Positions 7,025 through 15,440 of a DNA stretch of 64,000 bases are shown here, piece by piece. Positions within the stretch are counted from its first letter, which is position 1. Each line of letters starts with the position of its first letter. The position numbers and the translations under genes were made by a program. The stretch spans positions 124,001 to 188,000 of the forward strand of contig CALUNU010000001.1 of NCBI GenBank assembly GCA_944322095.1, given 5' to 3'. A model generated the notes under the pieces. It was given only the letters and a program-made list of their open reading frames with translations, ran no database searches and was not told the origin of the DNA. The DNA is from an uncultured Alloprevotella sp. GTDB lineage: Bacteria > Bacteroidota > Bacteroidia > Bacteroidales > Bacteroidaceae.

Positions 7025-9766
7025 TTATTTAACGAGGACTTTGGCCGATGCGTCGGCTTTGTCGGTGTAAACTTTGACGATATACGTGCCGGCGGTCAGG
7101 TTCGATGTGTCGAGCTGGCGTTCGCCGGTCTGTATCATGAGCTGGCCGCCGGTGGTGTAGAGCAGTACGCGGTGAACCTTGGCGTCGGTGACGATGTCGA
7201 TTTTCTCCTGGCCCGGAGCGATTGTTACGAGGACGTTTTGCCCGGCCACGAGGTCGTCGTCCATGCCGAGGGTGGCATACGAGTTGGGTGAGAAGCAGGC
7301 CACGAGATGGGTGTTGTGGTCGACGGTGAAGGTGTAGACTTCATCGACCGAGAGCACGTTGTTGCCCTCGCGCCAGCAGACGAAGTCGGAGTTGCCCAAG
7401 CGCGTCACGCTGGCCGTCATTTCTGTGCCGGCCGTTTGGCTGCCGCCTTCGGGCGAGAGGGTCACGGTGCCGCGTTCGGCATCGTTGGGCACGGCTGTCA
7501 CGGTGTACGTGTCGCCGGCGGTTTCAGCGTTGAAGATGAAGTCGACAATTTGTCCGGCAGCGTCGTCTTCGGGGTCGCTCAGGCCGTTGTTGGTCAGGCG
7601 TACGCGCACGCGGCTCTTGCCGGCCTTGGCATCGGCGGGAACGTCGATGGTGGCCGTCATTTCGCGGGCGGCGTCCATCTTGACCGTGGTTTCAAACACA
7701 CCGTCGCGGTTCCAGTCGAAGTAGACGTACACTTCGTCCATGTCGGTGGGCTCGCCGCTCAGGTTCAGGTGCAGATCGAACGACTTGCCGATGGCTACAA
7801 CGGGCTTGCTGTGGGTGAAGAGCGTGAACCACGTCGAGGGCTTCGTGCTTTCTTCGGTTATGCCGCCGCCGTTGAGCGTCGAGAGGGGATAGGCAAGGGG
7901 CGTGAGCACGCCTTCGCCGCTGATGGAGGCGCGGCTCACGTAGACGTCGCCCAGAGAGCCGCACGGCATCTGGTAAATCTGGGCCGAGGTGGCAAAGGAG
8001 CTGCGGATGGCGCGTACCTGCACGAGCGACACGCCGTCGACGGTGAGCTCGCTGCCGGCTTCATCCTTCGAGGCGAAGGGGCGGAACGAGTAGAAAGGCA
8101 CGCCCTCGACGTACGTTTCGACGACGTACCAGCGGGTGGGCGCCTCGCTCTCGCCCACGCTGAGGCCGTCGGCACTGGCGTTGATGGTGTGGGTGGGGTT
8201 TTTCACGTTGGCGATGAGATAACCGCCTGCAACGTTGCCTTCGCCCACGAAATACCAGGCTTGTTCGTCAGCTTCGGTTTTTTCGGCCCACGAAAGGGTG
8301 CCCTCGCCGGAGCTTTGCAGTGCCAGTCCGCTGCCGGCTACGAGCGTATAGGTGAAGTCGGTCTTACCCAACTCGTCGCAGGGCGTGAAGGGGCGCACTT
8401 CATAAAGATTTTCCGTTTCGACGAGGTTCCAGTAGGAGCCCGTGTTGTTGGGGTGTGCGCCCCATGCGATGATGTTACTCGAGGCGCCGTCTTTGTTCAG
8501 ACCGTTCGGGTTTTGCGAGGCATTGTTATAGTTGGTGCAGTCGGTTGAGCTGAAATAGAACTGACCATTGTTTGTTCCGACGTAGTATTCGACGGGGTCG
8601 GGGCCTGTCGTAATGGTGTTGGTTGGGCTTTGAGCGCCTCTGCAACTTTGGATGTAGTTGCCGGTGGCCGTGTTGCGGATGTAGTAGCAGCGGTCGTTGT
8701 CCGTGGGTATGAATTCCCAGAAGCAGCGTACCGTGACGTCGTAAGGCGAGACGACGAGCGCTCCGTTGGCTTCCTCGCTCATGTAGCTGCTTGGCGTGGG
8801 AGCCCACGTGATGTTATAGTATGTGTCGGGCAGCGGCGCGCTGAGCATGGGGGCTTCGCCGTCGTATGGCTGTACGTCCCAAGTTGTGGCTTCGGCTGCG
8901 TAGGCAACGGTGCCTGTTGCGGCGTTATAGACGAGGTAGCTGCCGTCAGAGCCTTGCAGCGTCATGCCGTCGGCTGTTGCGGCGGCCGTAAAGCTTTCGG
9001 CCGCCAGCTGCAACGTGGCCTGAGCCGTGGTGCGCTCCATTTTGAGCAGAGTGCCCTGGGCGCCCTGTGCCACTTCGGTGTTGGCTGAAACGTTGTGTAG
9101 ATACCATGCTCCTTGTCCGTCGGAAATGAACGTAAAGACAGAGGCTTCGCTCGTCGTGGCAGATACCTGGATGGTGCCGGAGGTTGTCTGGTAGGCGTAT
9201 TGGCCCACTTTTGCGTTCATCTGTGTTTGCAGGTAATACTCTACACCTTCTTCAACAGAGGTTACGCTTTGGTTGTCTTCGGCGCGGAAGATTTTCCATT
9301 GCGAGGCATCGCCCGAACCGCTGTGGAGGGCGGCACCGTTGTTGTTGACATACATGTTGAAATAGAGCCCCGTGCTGACGTCTTGCAGGAGAAGATTGGC
9401 ACCGCTGGCCTTGATGGTAAAGGCACAGGGCGAGGAGAGCTCTTCGCCCGTGGACGACTGCGACTTGGCTCCCAGCATGATGTTGGCCGTGCCGTCAAGC
9501 TGTTTCCAGACGTATTTGCCCGTGGGCGTCATGAGGTGGTACGTGCCGTCGGCCGCATCGGAGGCTTCAAAATAGAAGACCGTGCGGTAGTAAGGCTCGT
9601 CGTCGATCGAAGCAACCGTGCTCAGCTGCTTCCCGTCGTTGCTCAAGTAGACGGACTGCGAGGAGGCTTGCAGCGTATAGGGCTTCCCTGCCTCGACTGT
9701 CGTCTGCGCGGGCCCTTGCAGCGCGGTGGCTGCCATCAGGGTGCATAAAGACAGAAGATGTTTCAT
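7025..9766 (-). CDS. Large secreted surface protein with GEVED domain and T9SS sorting domain
   Basis: 913 residues. Signal peptide 1-20, then a long beta-rich region (about 25-640) with repeated motifs of the kind TGKYVWKQ, TGLYFNMYV and GSYLVYNAATG, suggestive of beta-trefoil or carbohydrate-binding modules. A GEVED domain follows at about 654-752 (VYFDWNRDGVFETTVKMD, VRVRLT), then an InlB B-repeat-like segment at about 753-843 (GTVTLSPEGG, FVCWREG). The last 70 residues (844-913) fit a type A T9SS C-terminal sorting domain (VLLYTTGGQLM, LTAGTYIVKVYT). It is therefore probably exported by the type IX system and attached to the cell surface. Its place between a lipoprotein and a sulfatase gene suggests binding of a sulfated glycan, which is inference. 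No catalytic domain recognised. Confidence 0.8.
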   Translation of the reverse strand: MKHLLSLCTLMAATALQGPAQTTVEAGKPYTLQASSQSVYLSNDGKQLSTVASIDDEPYYRTVFYFEASDAADGTYHLMTPTGKYVWKQLDGTANIMLGAKSQSSTGEELSSPCAFTIKASGANLLLQDVSTGLYFNMYVNNNGAALHSGSGDASQWKIFRAEDNQSVTSVEEGVEYYLQTQMNAKVGQYAYQTTSGTIQVSATTSEASVFTFISDGQGAWYLHNVSANTEVAQGAQGTLLKMERTTAQATLQLAAESFTAAATADGMTLQGSDGSYLVYNAATGTVAYAAEATTWDVQPYDGEAPMLSAPLPDTYYNITWAPTPSSYMSEEANGALVVSPYDVTVRCFWEFIPTDNDRCYYIRNTATGNYIQSCRGAQSPTNTITTGPDPVEYYVGTNNGQFYFSSTDCTNYNNASQNPNGLNKDGASSNIIAWGAHPNNTGSYWNLVETENLYEVRPFTPCDELGKTDFTYTLVAGSGLALQSSGEGTLSWAEKTEADEQAWYFVGEGNVAGGYLIANVKNPTHTINASADGLSVGESEAPTRWYVVETYVEGVPFYSFRPFASKDEAGSELTVDGVSLVQVRAIRSSFATSAQIYQMPCGSLGDVYVSRASISGEGVLTPLAYPLSTLNGGGITEESTKPSTWFTLFTHSKPVVAIGKSFDLHLNLSGEPTDMDEVYVYFDWNRDGVFETTVKMDAAREMTATIDVPADAKAGKSRVRVRLTNNGLSDPEDDAAGQIVDFIFNAETAGDTYTVTAVPNDAERGTVTLSPEGGSQTAGTEMTASVTRLGNSDFVCWREGNNVLSVDEVYTFTVDHNTHLVACFSPNSYATLGMDDDLVAGQNVLVTIAPGQEKIDIVTDAKVHRVLLYTTGGQLMIQTGERQLDTSNLTAGTYIVKVYTDKADASAKVLVK

Positions 9767-9803
9767 GGTTATTGAATTTAGAAGTGTATGTTTCGGGATG
9801 TTT

Positions 9804-10319
9804 TTATTCGTTGGCGTCCCCAGCCGGCATGACGTAGAAACGCTTTCTGATGGTCACCTGGTAATAGAGCTGTGAGAGCGTCTCATAACGTACGGAACCG
9901 CTCCCGTCGGCGAAGTCGACAGTGCTGTTGTACGTTTGCCATATGCCGGAGGAGACGTCATATGTGGCTGTGAAAGTCAGGGTGTGCCAGCCGGACGTCG
10001 TGGCGACGATCGTATCGGTCGGGTTTTCGTTTTGAGCGTCGTAGACCACGCCTGCCTTGTAGCTGTGGGAAGCTTCGGGCGTGGAGGTCCACGACATGTC
10101 GGCGCCGTGAAGCAGACGGCCCTTCTTGCTTTGTACGGCCGTGGCTACAATCTTGTCGCCTACGCGGAGGTTTTCGTGGTCGGTTTCAATGACGTGGAAC
10201 GTTACGTCGGAAAACTCGGGGATTTCAGCCATGTATTCGTCATCGTCGTCGCAGGATGTGACGAAGCTGGCCGCGCAAAAGAGCGGGATGGCCAGAAGAA
10301 GAGGTTTCAATGGTTTCAT
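9804..10319 (-). CDS. Small lipoprotein of unknown function
   Basis: 171 residues. The start at 10319 is chosen over the in-frame one at 10394 because it gives a clean lipoprotein signal (MKPLKPLLLAIPLFCAASFV, then TSC followed by four Asp). The Asp run after the lipid-anchored Cys is typical of Bacteroidetes lipoproteins, and acidic residues there can act as a surface-export signal. The rest is beta-rich (VTFHVIETDHENLRVGDKI, WHTLTFTATYDV) with no recognised family. It starts 7 bases after the CNNM/CorC gene and ends 37 bases before the T9SS protein gene, so it links the two in one apparent operon. Confidence 0.75.
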   Translation of the reverse strand: MKPLKPLLLAIPLFCAASFVTSCDDDDEYMAEIPEFSDVTFHVIETDHENLRVGDKIVATAVQSKKGRLLHGADMSWTSTPEASHSYKAGVVYDAQNENPTDTIVATTSGWHTLTFTATYDVSSGIWQTYNSTVDFADGSGSVRYETLSQLYYQVTIRKRFYVMPAGDANE

Positions 10320-10326
10320 GGGTTTC

Positions 10327-11634
10327 TCAGTTTTTATTCTTTTCGTTTTCTTTGGGTTGTACGTAAACGAGGAGCTTGTCAACGCGTTCTCCATCCATGT
10401 CGACCACCTCTATTTTCAGGTTCTGGTAGGTGAAGAGGTCACCTGCCTTCGGGATGCGGCCGATGAAGAACATGGCCATGCCGCCTACCGTCGTGAAGCC
10501 TTCGTCTTCGATGTCTTCATAGGCGTTGATGTGCACTTCCTCCATAAAGTCGTCTAAGTTCATCGCTCCGTCCACAAGCAGGGAGCCGTCCTGGCGTTTT
10601 ACGATTTCGGGATCGTCTGGCTCGTTCTCTTCAAGAATGTCGCCGAAGATGCTTTCCGTCAGGTCGTGGAGCGTAACGAGCCCTTCGGTACCGCCGTATT
10701 CATCAACGACGACGGCAAATTTGGTTTTGTTCTTTTTGAACAGCTCTACGGCCTTTTTGGCATAAATGCTTTCGGGCAGAAACAATACCGGGCGGGCTAT
10801 GGCCCTGAGATTGAACGGAGCAGCGGCGTCGAGCATGAGGACAATGTCTTTTACGGAGATAACGCCGATGACGTCGTCGCGGTGAGTGCCCACCAACAAG
10901 TATTTGCTGAAGTTGTGCTCGCGGATGGTTGCAAGCACTTTCTCCTTGCTGTCGTCTGCATGGAGAACAACCATTTCGTGGCGCGGCGTCATCAATTCGT
11001 TGATGCGCTTGTCCGAGAAGCGGAACACGTCGCGCAGCATTTCCGTCTCATGACTGTCGATTACGCCTTGTTCAGAGCTTTGTCGCAATATCATTTTAAG
11101 CTCTTCTTGCGTCATGGGACGTTCTTCTGATACGGTCACACCAATCAGTTTGCTCACTATCTTGGTGGATACGCTCAGCAGCCACACAAACGGATACGAC
11201 AACCACGTTAAAGCCCGGATAATGGCGCTCAGGCGCATGGCGTAACTTTCAGGCTTGCTCAGGGCAATCGATTTAGGTACGAGCTCACCGATGATAAGCG
11301 ACAGATAAGTGATGATAATAATAGTAAGCGTTACAGCCAATTCACCGGCATATGGCTCGCAGCCGGGAATGCGTGCGATGAACGGCTTGAAATGCTCAGC
11401 TATGGTGGCTCCACCATATGCACCGGAGACGATTCCTATTAATGTAATGCCGATTTGTATGGTTGATAGCGTCTGTTCGGGTTTTTCCAGTTGCGCCAAA
11501 ACGCGCTTGGCGCTCCGGTTTCCTTGCTCACGATACGACTCAAGACGGACTTTACTGGAAGAAACCAGTGCAATCTCGTACATGGCGAACATACCGTTCA
11601 ATAAAAAAAGAATAATGATTATGATGAATTCCAT
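10327..11634 (-). CDS. CNNM/CorC-family membrane protein (hemolysin-type, CBS domains)
   Basis: 435 residues, normal for the TlyC/CorC/GldE-like family. The N-terminal CNNM transmembrane domain (about 1-190) has three or four helices (MEFIIIIILFLLNGMFAMYE; VTLTIIIITYLSLIIGELVP). A CBS pair follows (about 205-325, VISVKDIVLMLD, FAVVVDEYGGTEGLVTLHDL), then a CorC_HlyC domain to the end (VDGAMNLDDF, TVGGMAMFFIGRIP). Related proteins act in Mg2+ or Co2+ transport; a GldE-like gliding role is a remote alternative, with no gld neighbour seen. A TACTTTCG box at 11657-11664 gives a leader of about 17 nt. Confidence 0.9.
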   Translation of the reverse strand: MEFIIIIILFLLNGMFAMYEIALVSSSKVRLESYREQGNRSAKRVLAQLEKPEQTLSTIQIGITLIGIVSGAYGGATIAEHFKPFIARIPGCEPYAGELAVTLTIIIITYLSLIIGELVPKSIALSKPESYAMRLSAIIRALTWLSYPFVWLLSVSTKIVSKLIGVTVSEERPMTQEELKMILRQSSEQGVIDSHETEMLRDVFRFSDKRINELMTPRHEMVVLHADDSKEKVLATIREHNFSKYLLVGTHRDDVIGVISVKDIVLMLDAAAPFNLRAIARPVLFLPESIYAKKAVELFKKNKTKFAVVVDEYGGTEGLVTLHDLTESIFGDILEENEPDDPEIVKRQDGSLLVDGAMNLDDFMEEVHINAYEDIEDEGFTTVGGMAMFFIGRIPKAGDLFTYQNLKIEVVDMDGERVDKLLVYVQPKENEKNKN

Positions 11635-11656
11635 AAGAGGAAAGTATTTTATATCA

Positions 11657-11664
11657 CGAAAGTA
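11657..11664 (-). promoter_or_regulatory. -7 box TACTTTCG for the CorC-lipoprotein-T9SS-sulfatase operon
   Basis: One mismatch to TAnnTTTG, positioned about 22 bases before the start codon. Spacing between the four downstream genes is 7, 37 and 19 bases, consistent with a single transcript. Confidence 0.4.
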
Positions 11665-11693
11665 GAAGCAGAAAATAGCGTCTCTTTACGGAG

Positions 11694-12308
11694 TCATAGT
11701 TTCAGAATTCCGTCGCCTTGGCGGACTATGACGGGCTCTTCGTCCGTACAATCCACAATTGTGCTCTGCTTAAGTTGGATTTTGCCGCCATCAACGACCA
11801 ATGAGACGCGGGAGCCCCATTTTTCGTCGATGAGCTCAGGGTCCGTAAGATACTCCTCCTCGTCTTCATCTTGGGGAATAGACGTGGTCATAAGCGGCCC
11901 CGCAAAATTTCGCAGCACCTCCTGCGTGTTTGCCTGCTTTGGCATACGGATTCCTACCTCGTGATTCTTTTTTGAACGGAAGATTTTTGGCAATTTGCTC
12001 AGGCCAGGCAAGATAAAAGTGAACAAACCCGGGAGATTTCTCTTTATAAGTTTGTATGTAGGCGTGGAAACGCGGGCATACTCGCTGATGGCGCTGATGT
12101 CGTAGCATACGATGGTGAGGGGATGGCGTGCCGGGTTTATTTGCTTTAATTGGCAGATGCGTTCGACGGCTCGTTCTTTCAGCGCGTTGCAGGCTAAAAC
12201 GTATGTAGTGTCTGTGGGGATGATGATGATCTCACCATCCTGCAAGGCAGAGACGATACGCTGTATCTGTTTGGGGTCGTTATTGTCGGAATATAGCTTG
12301 ATGCGCAT
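11694..12308 (-). CDS. YrdC/YciO/Sua5-family protein (threonylcarbamoyl-AMP synthase type)
   Basis: Family that makes threonylcarbamoyl-AMP for the tRNA t6A37 modification, or the paralogous YciO group of less certain role. 204 residues, a single YrdC domain without the Sua5 C-terminal extension. The nucleotide-binding motif reads PTDTTYVLACNA (residues 31-42), where TsaC proteins usually have PT(D/E)TVYGL; KQINPARHPLTIVCYD and VGIRMPK are also typical. The start at 12308 is the first ATG giving the family N terminus and lies 2 bases after the Maf stop. It is the last gene of the DUF2520-kdsC-maf run. Whether it is the cell's TsaC depends on whether another copy exists. Confidence 0.85.
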   Translation of the reverse strand: MRIKLYSDNNDPKQIQRIVSALQDGEIIIIPTDTTYVLACNALKERAVERICQLKQINPARHPLTIVCYDISAISEYARVSTPTYKLIKRNLPGLFTFILPGLSKLPKIFRSKKNHEVGIRMPKQANTQEVLRNFAGPLMTTSIPQDEDEEEYLTDPELIDEKWGSRVSLVVDGGKIQLKQSTIVDCTDEEPVIVRQGDGILKL

Positions 12309-12310
12309 GT

Positions 12311-12892
12311 TCAGAATGATTTGAGGGCTGTATACAGGCGCTGTACGGGCAGGCCCATGACGTTGAAGAAGCTGCCATGCAACTCTTCGACGGCTATCAG
12401 GCCTATCCATTCCTGTATGCCGTAGGCGCCAGCCTTATCGAAGGGGAGGAAGTTGTTTATGTAGTAATTGATTTCCTCCTCGGTGAGCGTTGCGAATTTT
12501 ACCTGGCTTGTTACGGCGAAGTTTTCGCATTTGCTTTTGCTGAGCACCGTTACGCCCGTGATGACTTCGTGCGTGCGGCCCGATAGGCGGCTGAGCATTG
12601 AGACGGCCTCGGCTGTGTTTTTGGGTTTGCCGAGTATCTGATTGTCTATGCAGACGATTGTGTCGGCTGTGATGATGAGGTCGTTCTCGCCCATGGTCTC
12701 TTTGTAGGCGTCGGCTTTTTTCTTGGAGATGTATTTTGCCACTTCGGCACCTTGCAGCTCTTTGGGAAAACTTTCGTCCACGCCGAGGAGGGTGCGTATC
12801 TTGAACTTGATGCCCAGACGTTCGAGCAATTCTTTCCGTCGGGGGGAGTTGCTGGCAAGTACAATATTGTATGAGTTGAGATTGTCTAACAT
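12311..12892 (-). CDS. maf: Maf-like nucleoside triphosphate pyrophosphatase
   Basis: Cytosolic house-cleaning enzyme that hydrolyses non-canonical or modified nucleotides to monophosphates; dTTP/UTP activity is usual for the YhdE subgroup. 193 residues. Signature at the N terminus: SNSPRRKELLERLG. The metal-binding segment is DTIVCIDNQILGKP, followed by MLSRLSGRTHEVITGV and DKAGAYGIQ, all diagnostic. The start at 12892 (MLDNLNSYNIVLA) is chosen over an upstream in-frame ATG in non-homologous sequence. Overlaps nothing; 2-base gap to the YrdC gene. Confidence 0.95.
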   Translation of the reverse strand: MLDNLNSYNIVLASNSPRRKELLERLGIKFKIRTLLGVDESFPKELQGAEVAKYISKKKADAYKETMGENDLIITADTIVCIDNQILGKPKNTAEAVSMLSRLSGRTHEVITGVTVLSKSKCENFAVTSQVKFATLTEEEINYYINNFLPFDKAGAYGIQEWIGLIAVEELHGSFFNVMGLPVQRLYTALKSF

Positions 12893-12954
12893 AAGTAGTT
12901 TTGTATGCGGTGAAAAAGATGTAAGGGCCGTGCGAGGAGGGGAATGAAGCGTGC

Positions 12955-13473
12955 TTACCAGCCGAAGGCCTTGGTGCTGCTCATCCATTTGCCTTGTGCA
13001 CGCAGGATTTGTTCGACCACGTCGCGCACGCAGCCGTCTCCGCCCAGGCGGGGGCTCACATAGGTGGCGATGTCCTTGATTTCGGGGGCGGCGTCGGCCG
13101 GGCAGCAAGGGCAACCGCAGGCTTTCATCACTTCGTAGTCGGGGATGTCGTCGCCCATGAAGGCCACTTCGTCTGCTTTGAGACGGTGGGTGTCGAGCCA
13201 CGCCTGAAAGGTCTTTATCTTCACGGCTACGCCCATGTAGATGTCGGCGATGCCCAGTTTTTCGTAGCGCATTCTGATGGCCTCGCTTTGTCCGCCGGTG
13301 ATGATGGCCAGCTGCAAACCCGATTTGGCGGCCAGTTGCAGGGCATAGCCGTCCTTGATGTTGACGGTTCGGGCGGGTTGTCCGTCGGAGGCGAGCCCCA
13401 CGGTCGAGGAGCTGAGAACGCCGTCGACATCGAAGGCTATGGCACGTATTTTCGTCAAGTCATGGTCGATCAT
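12955..13473 (-). CDS. kdsC: KDO-8-phosphate phosphatase (KdsC, HAD family)
   Basis: Removes phosphate from 3-deoxy-D-manno-octulosonate 8-phosphate to give Kdo for lipid A/LPS core. 172 residues, typical of the cap-less tetrameric C0 HAD group. HAD motif I is FDVDGVL (nucleophile Asp15, acid/base Asp17), motif II falls in AIITGG, and motif IV is [23 protein letters not shown] is characteristic. It sits between the DUF2520 and maf genes, a common Bacteroidales order. Confidence 0.95.
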   Translation of the reverse strand: MIDHDLTKIRAIAFDVDGVLSSSTVGLASDGQPARTVNIKDGYALQLAAKSGLQLAIITGGQSEAIRMRYEKLGIADIYMGVAVKIKTFQAWLDTHRLKADEVAFMGDDIPDYEVMKACGCPCCPADAAPEIKDIATYVSPRLGGDGCVRDVVEQILRAQGKWMSSTKAFGW

Positions 13474-13495
13474 GGCTGTTGTGTTTTTTTAGTTC

Positions 13496-14284
13496 TTATG
13501 AAAGGGTGTCGTGGTGGATGCTGCGGCTGACGGTCCGGTATATTTCGAGCCAGTCGGGGCGTTCGGTCAGCAGTTGCTCGTGCTTTTCCATGACGAGGCG
13601 GTCGTTGCGCAGCGCTGGCCCCGTCTGTGCCTGTCGTGCCGGCATTGTGTGCACTTTTTTAGCCGTTTCGTCGATGATGGGCAGCAGCAGTTCGGGCGGG
13701 AGCCCGCATGTGGCGAGCAGCTCTTGGGCGATGGCAAAGCAGCGGTTGGCGAAATTGTTGGCAAAAACGCCGGCCACGTGTACCACCGCCCGGTGGGCAC
13801 TGTCCAGTTCGCTCACCGTGTGCGTGAGGCGTTCCGCCACGCCGCGTATGAGCCCGAGCGTGGCCCGGTCGGAGGCTTCGATGAAGCAGGGCACGGCGGA
13901 AAAGTCGACCTGCCGTTGGCGGGAGAACGTTTGGAGCGGGTATATCACGCCGAAACGTTTAGCCTTTCCGCGGAACACGTCGATTGGCACGCCGCCGGCC
14001 GTGTGAACGACGACGCTCTCCCGCTGCGTGGCGTTCAGCCGGCCGATGACGTCGGGGAGCGCGTCGTCCTTGATGGCCAGCAGGAGCATGCCGGCTCCCG
14101 GCAGGTCGCTTAATCTGTCGGTTGCGGGGCAGCCCAGCTTTTGGCCCAATGCCTGCGCGCTTTCCAGCGTCCTGCTGTAAACGCCCAACGGGTGCATGCC
14201 TGCGGCTTGGAGGACAACAGACATATGCGTGGCCACGGCACCGGCACCAATGATTGAAAATTCGGTCAGTTCGTTACTACACAT
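13496..14284 (-). CDS. DUF2520/Rossmann-fold oxidoreductase-like protein
   Basis: 262 residues from the ATG at 14284. The N-terminal NAD(P)-type Rossmann motif is IIGAGAVATHMSVVLQAAG; TAGGVPIDVF and GVIYPLQTFS are conserved in this group, and the C-terminal DUF2520 helical domain has HVAGVFANNFANR. The fold resembles 6-phosphogluconate dehydrogenase or F420-dependent NADP reductases, but the substrate is unknown. A TTG three codons upstream could also start it, but the -7 box TAACTTTG lies at 14291-14298, so only the 14284 ATG can be inside the transcript, and then with essentially no leader. First gene of the kdsC-maf-YrdC run. Confidence 0.85.
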   Translation of the reverse strand: MCSNELTEFSIIGAGAVATHMSVVLQAAGMHPLGVYSRTLESAQALGQKLGCPATDRLSDLPGAGMLLLAIKDDALPDVIGRLNATQRESVVVHTAGGVPIDVFRGKAKRFGVIYPLQTFSRQRQVDFSAVPCFIEASDRATLGLIRGVAERLTHTVSELDSAHRAVVHVAGVFANNFANRCFAIAQELLATCGLPPELLLPIIDETAKKVHTMPARQAQTGPALRNDRLVMEKHEQLLTERPDWLEIYRTVSRSIHHDTLS

Positions 14285-14290
14285 CCCGTG

Positions 14291-14298
14291 CAAAGTTA
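14291..14298 (-). promoter_or_regulatory. -7 box TAACTTTG six bases before the DUF2520 ATG (leaderless)
   Basis: Perfect TAnnTTTG on the minus strand. Only six bases (CACGGG) separate it from the ATG at 14284, so the transcript probably begins at or next to the start codon. Confidence 0.55.
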
Positions 14299-14423
14299 AA
14301 TCTTTCGTTTTGAATAGCTTTGCCGCCGGGAAGAAAAACGTAAAATCTTTTTTCTGTTTGCTCGGATATATGCAGGCTCTCGTTGCTATTTCCCAGTCAA
14401 ATCAAGAAAAAGCAAGCTTTTCC

Positions 14424-14454
14424 TTGCTTTGCCTCTCACCTTTCGCTACCTTTG
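14424..14454 (+). promoter_or_regulatory. Promoter TTG-N20-TACCTTTG of the HhH protein gene
   Basis: TTG at 14424-14426 and TACCTTTG at 14447-14454 with a 20-base spacer, a full match to the Bacteroidetes sigma-ABfr consensus. Leader about 50 nt. Confidence 0.75.
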
Positions 14455-14509
14455 TTTCCGGGAAACGCTGCGCCTGCTGGCGTCGGGTGGGCGAGACGGA
14501 CAGACGGTT

Positions 14510-15421
14510 ATGAAGTGGTTCGTTTATAAATATTTTTTTGTGAGGAAGGGCGACCGCGTGCCTTTCCTTGTCTTTTTGTCGATGCTCGTTGCCGTCGGAC
14601 TGCTGCGCTGGTATTTTTACGAGCACCCCATCAAGAGCGACGAGCCTGCCGCTCCCGAAATCGTGGAGAGCGAATATGCCAGTTTCTTAAAGAAGGCCAA
14701 GGCCGACGAGGTGGCCCGTGCCGCCCGTTTCGAAAGGGGCGGTGCGGAGCGCAGGGTGGAGACGTTTCCTTTCGACCCGAACCGGGCAGATTCGGCCACG
14801 TTCGTCCGTCTGGGGCTGGCCCCGTGGCAGGCGCGCAACGCGTTGAAATATCGCGCAAAAGGCGGCGTGTGGCGTTCGGCCGACGATTTCGCACGGTTGT
14901 ATGGCTTGTCGCAGGCCGACTTTGAGCGGTTGAGGCCATACATACGCATACGGCCGGAGGATGCAGCCGGCCCGGCCCGACGGAGCAGAGAGGAAAAAAC
15001 GACGTTCGTCCGTTCCGAAAAGCTTGCAGAGGGGAGCGTGGTTGATCTGAACACGGCCGACACCACTTTGCTGAAGCGCATCCCCGGCATCGGCAGCTAT
15101 TATTCGCGCAAAATATGCCGTTACCGCGAGCAGCTGGGAGGCTTCGTCTCGGCACAGCAGATTGCAGAGGTGGAGGGGCTTCCCGAAGGCATTGAGCGCT
15201 GGTTTGTGGTGGGCGAGCAGCCCGACGTGAAGAAAATAAACGTGAACCGTGCCGATTTTAAGACGCTCGTGCATCATCCTTACCTCGATTATGAGCAGGT
15301 GAAGGTCATCGTGACGCATATACACAAGTTTGGCCCACTGACGGGGTGGGACGACTTGCGTTTGTACAAAGAATTTTCCGAGGACGACTTCCGGCGGCTT
15401 ACTCCCTACTTTGTGTTTTAA
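14510..15421 (+). CDS. Membrane-anchored helix-hairpin-helix protein (ComEA-like)
   Basis: 303 residues. The start at 14510 (MKWFVYKYFFVRKG) is placed just after a well-formed promoter. One membrane segment lies at about residues 18-37 (VPFLVFLSMLVAVGLLRWYF), followed by three helix-hairpin-helix repeats: FDPNRADSATFVRLGLAP, VDLNTADTTLLKRIPGIGSY and INVNRADFKTLVHHPYLDY. The second carries the classic IPGIG hairpin. HhH repeats bind DNA backbone non-specifically; ComEA itself receives DNA during transformation. Whether this protein takes part in DNA uptake is unproven. It is widespread in Bacteroidetes. Monocistronic, next to a convergent glycosyltransferase. Confidence 0.85.
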   Translation: MKWFVYKYFFVRKGDRVPFLVFLSMLVAVGLLRWYFYEHPIKSDEPAAPEIVESEYASFLKKAKADEVARAARFERGGAERRVETFPFDPNRADSATFVRLGLAPWQARNALKYRAKGGVWRSADDFARLYGLSQADFERLRPYIRIRPEDAAGPARRSREEKTTFVRSEKLAEGSVVDLNTADTTLLKRIPGIGSYYSRKICRYREQLGGFVSAQQIAEVEGLPEGIERWFVVGEQPDVKKINVNRADFKTLVHHPYLDYEQVKVIVTHIHKFGPLTGWDDLRLYKEFSEDDFRRLTPYFVF

Positions 15422-15440
15422 GCCCCGCCCGCAGCCGCAT

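Noticed and set aside
5227-7032. Plus-strand frame of 601 codons
   Set aside because: Antisense to the sulfatase, low-complexity composition, no signature.
11694-12308. Calling the YrdC-type protein TsaC outright
   Set aside because: The motif PTDTTYVLAC differs from the usual TsaC form and is compatible with the YciO branch; kept as family-level call only.
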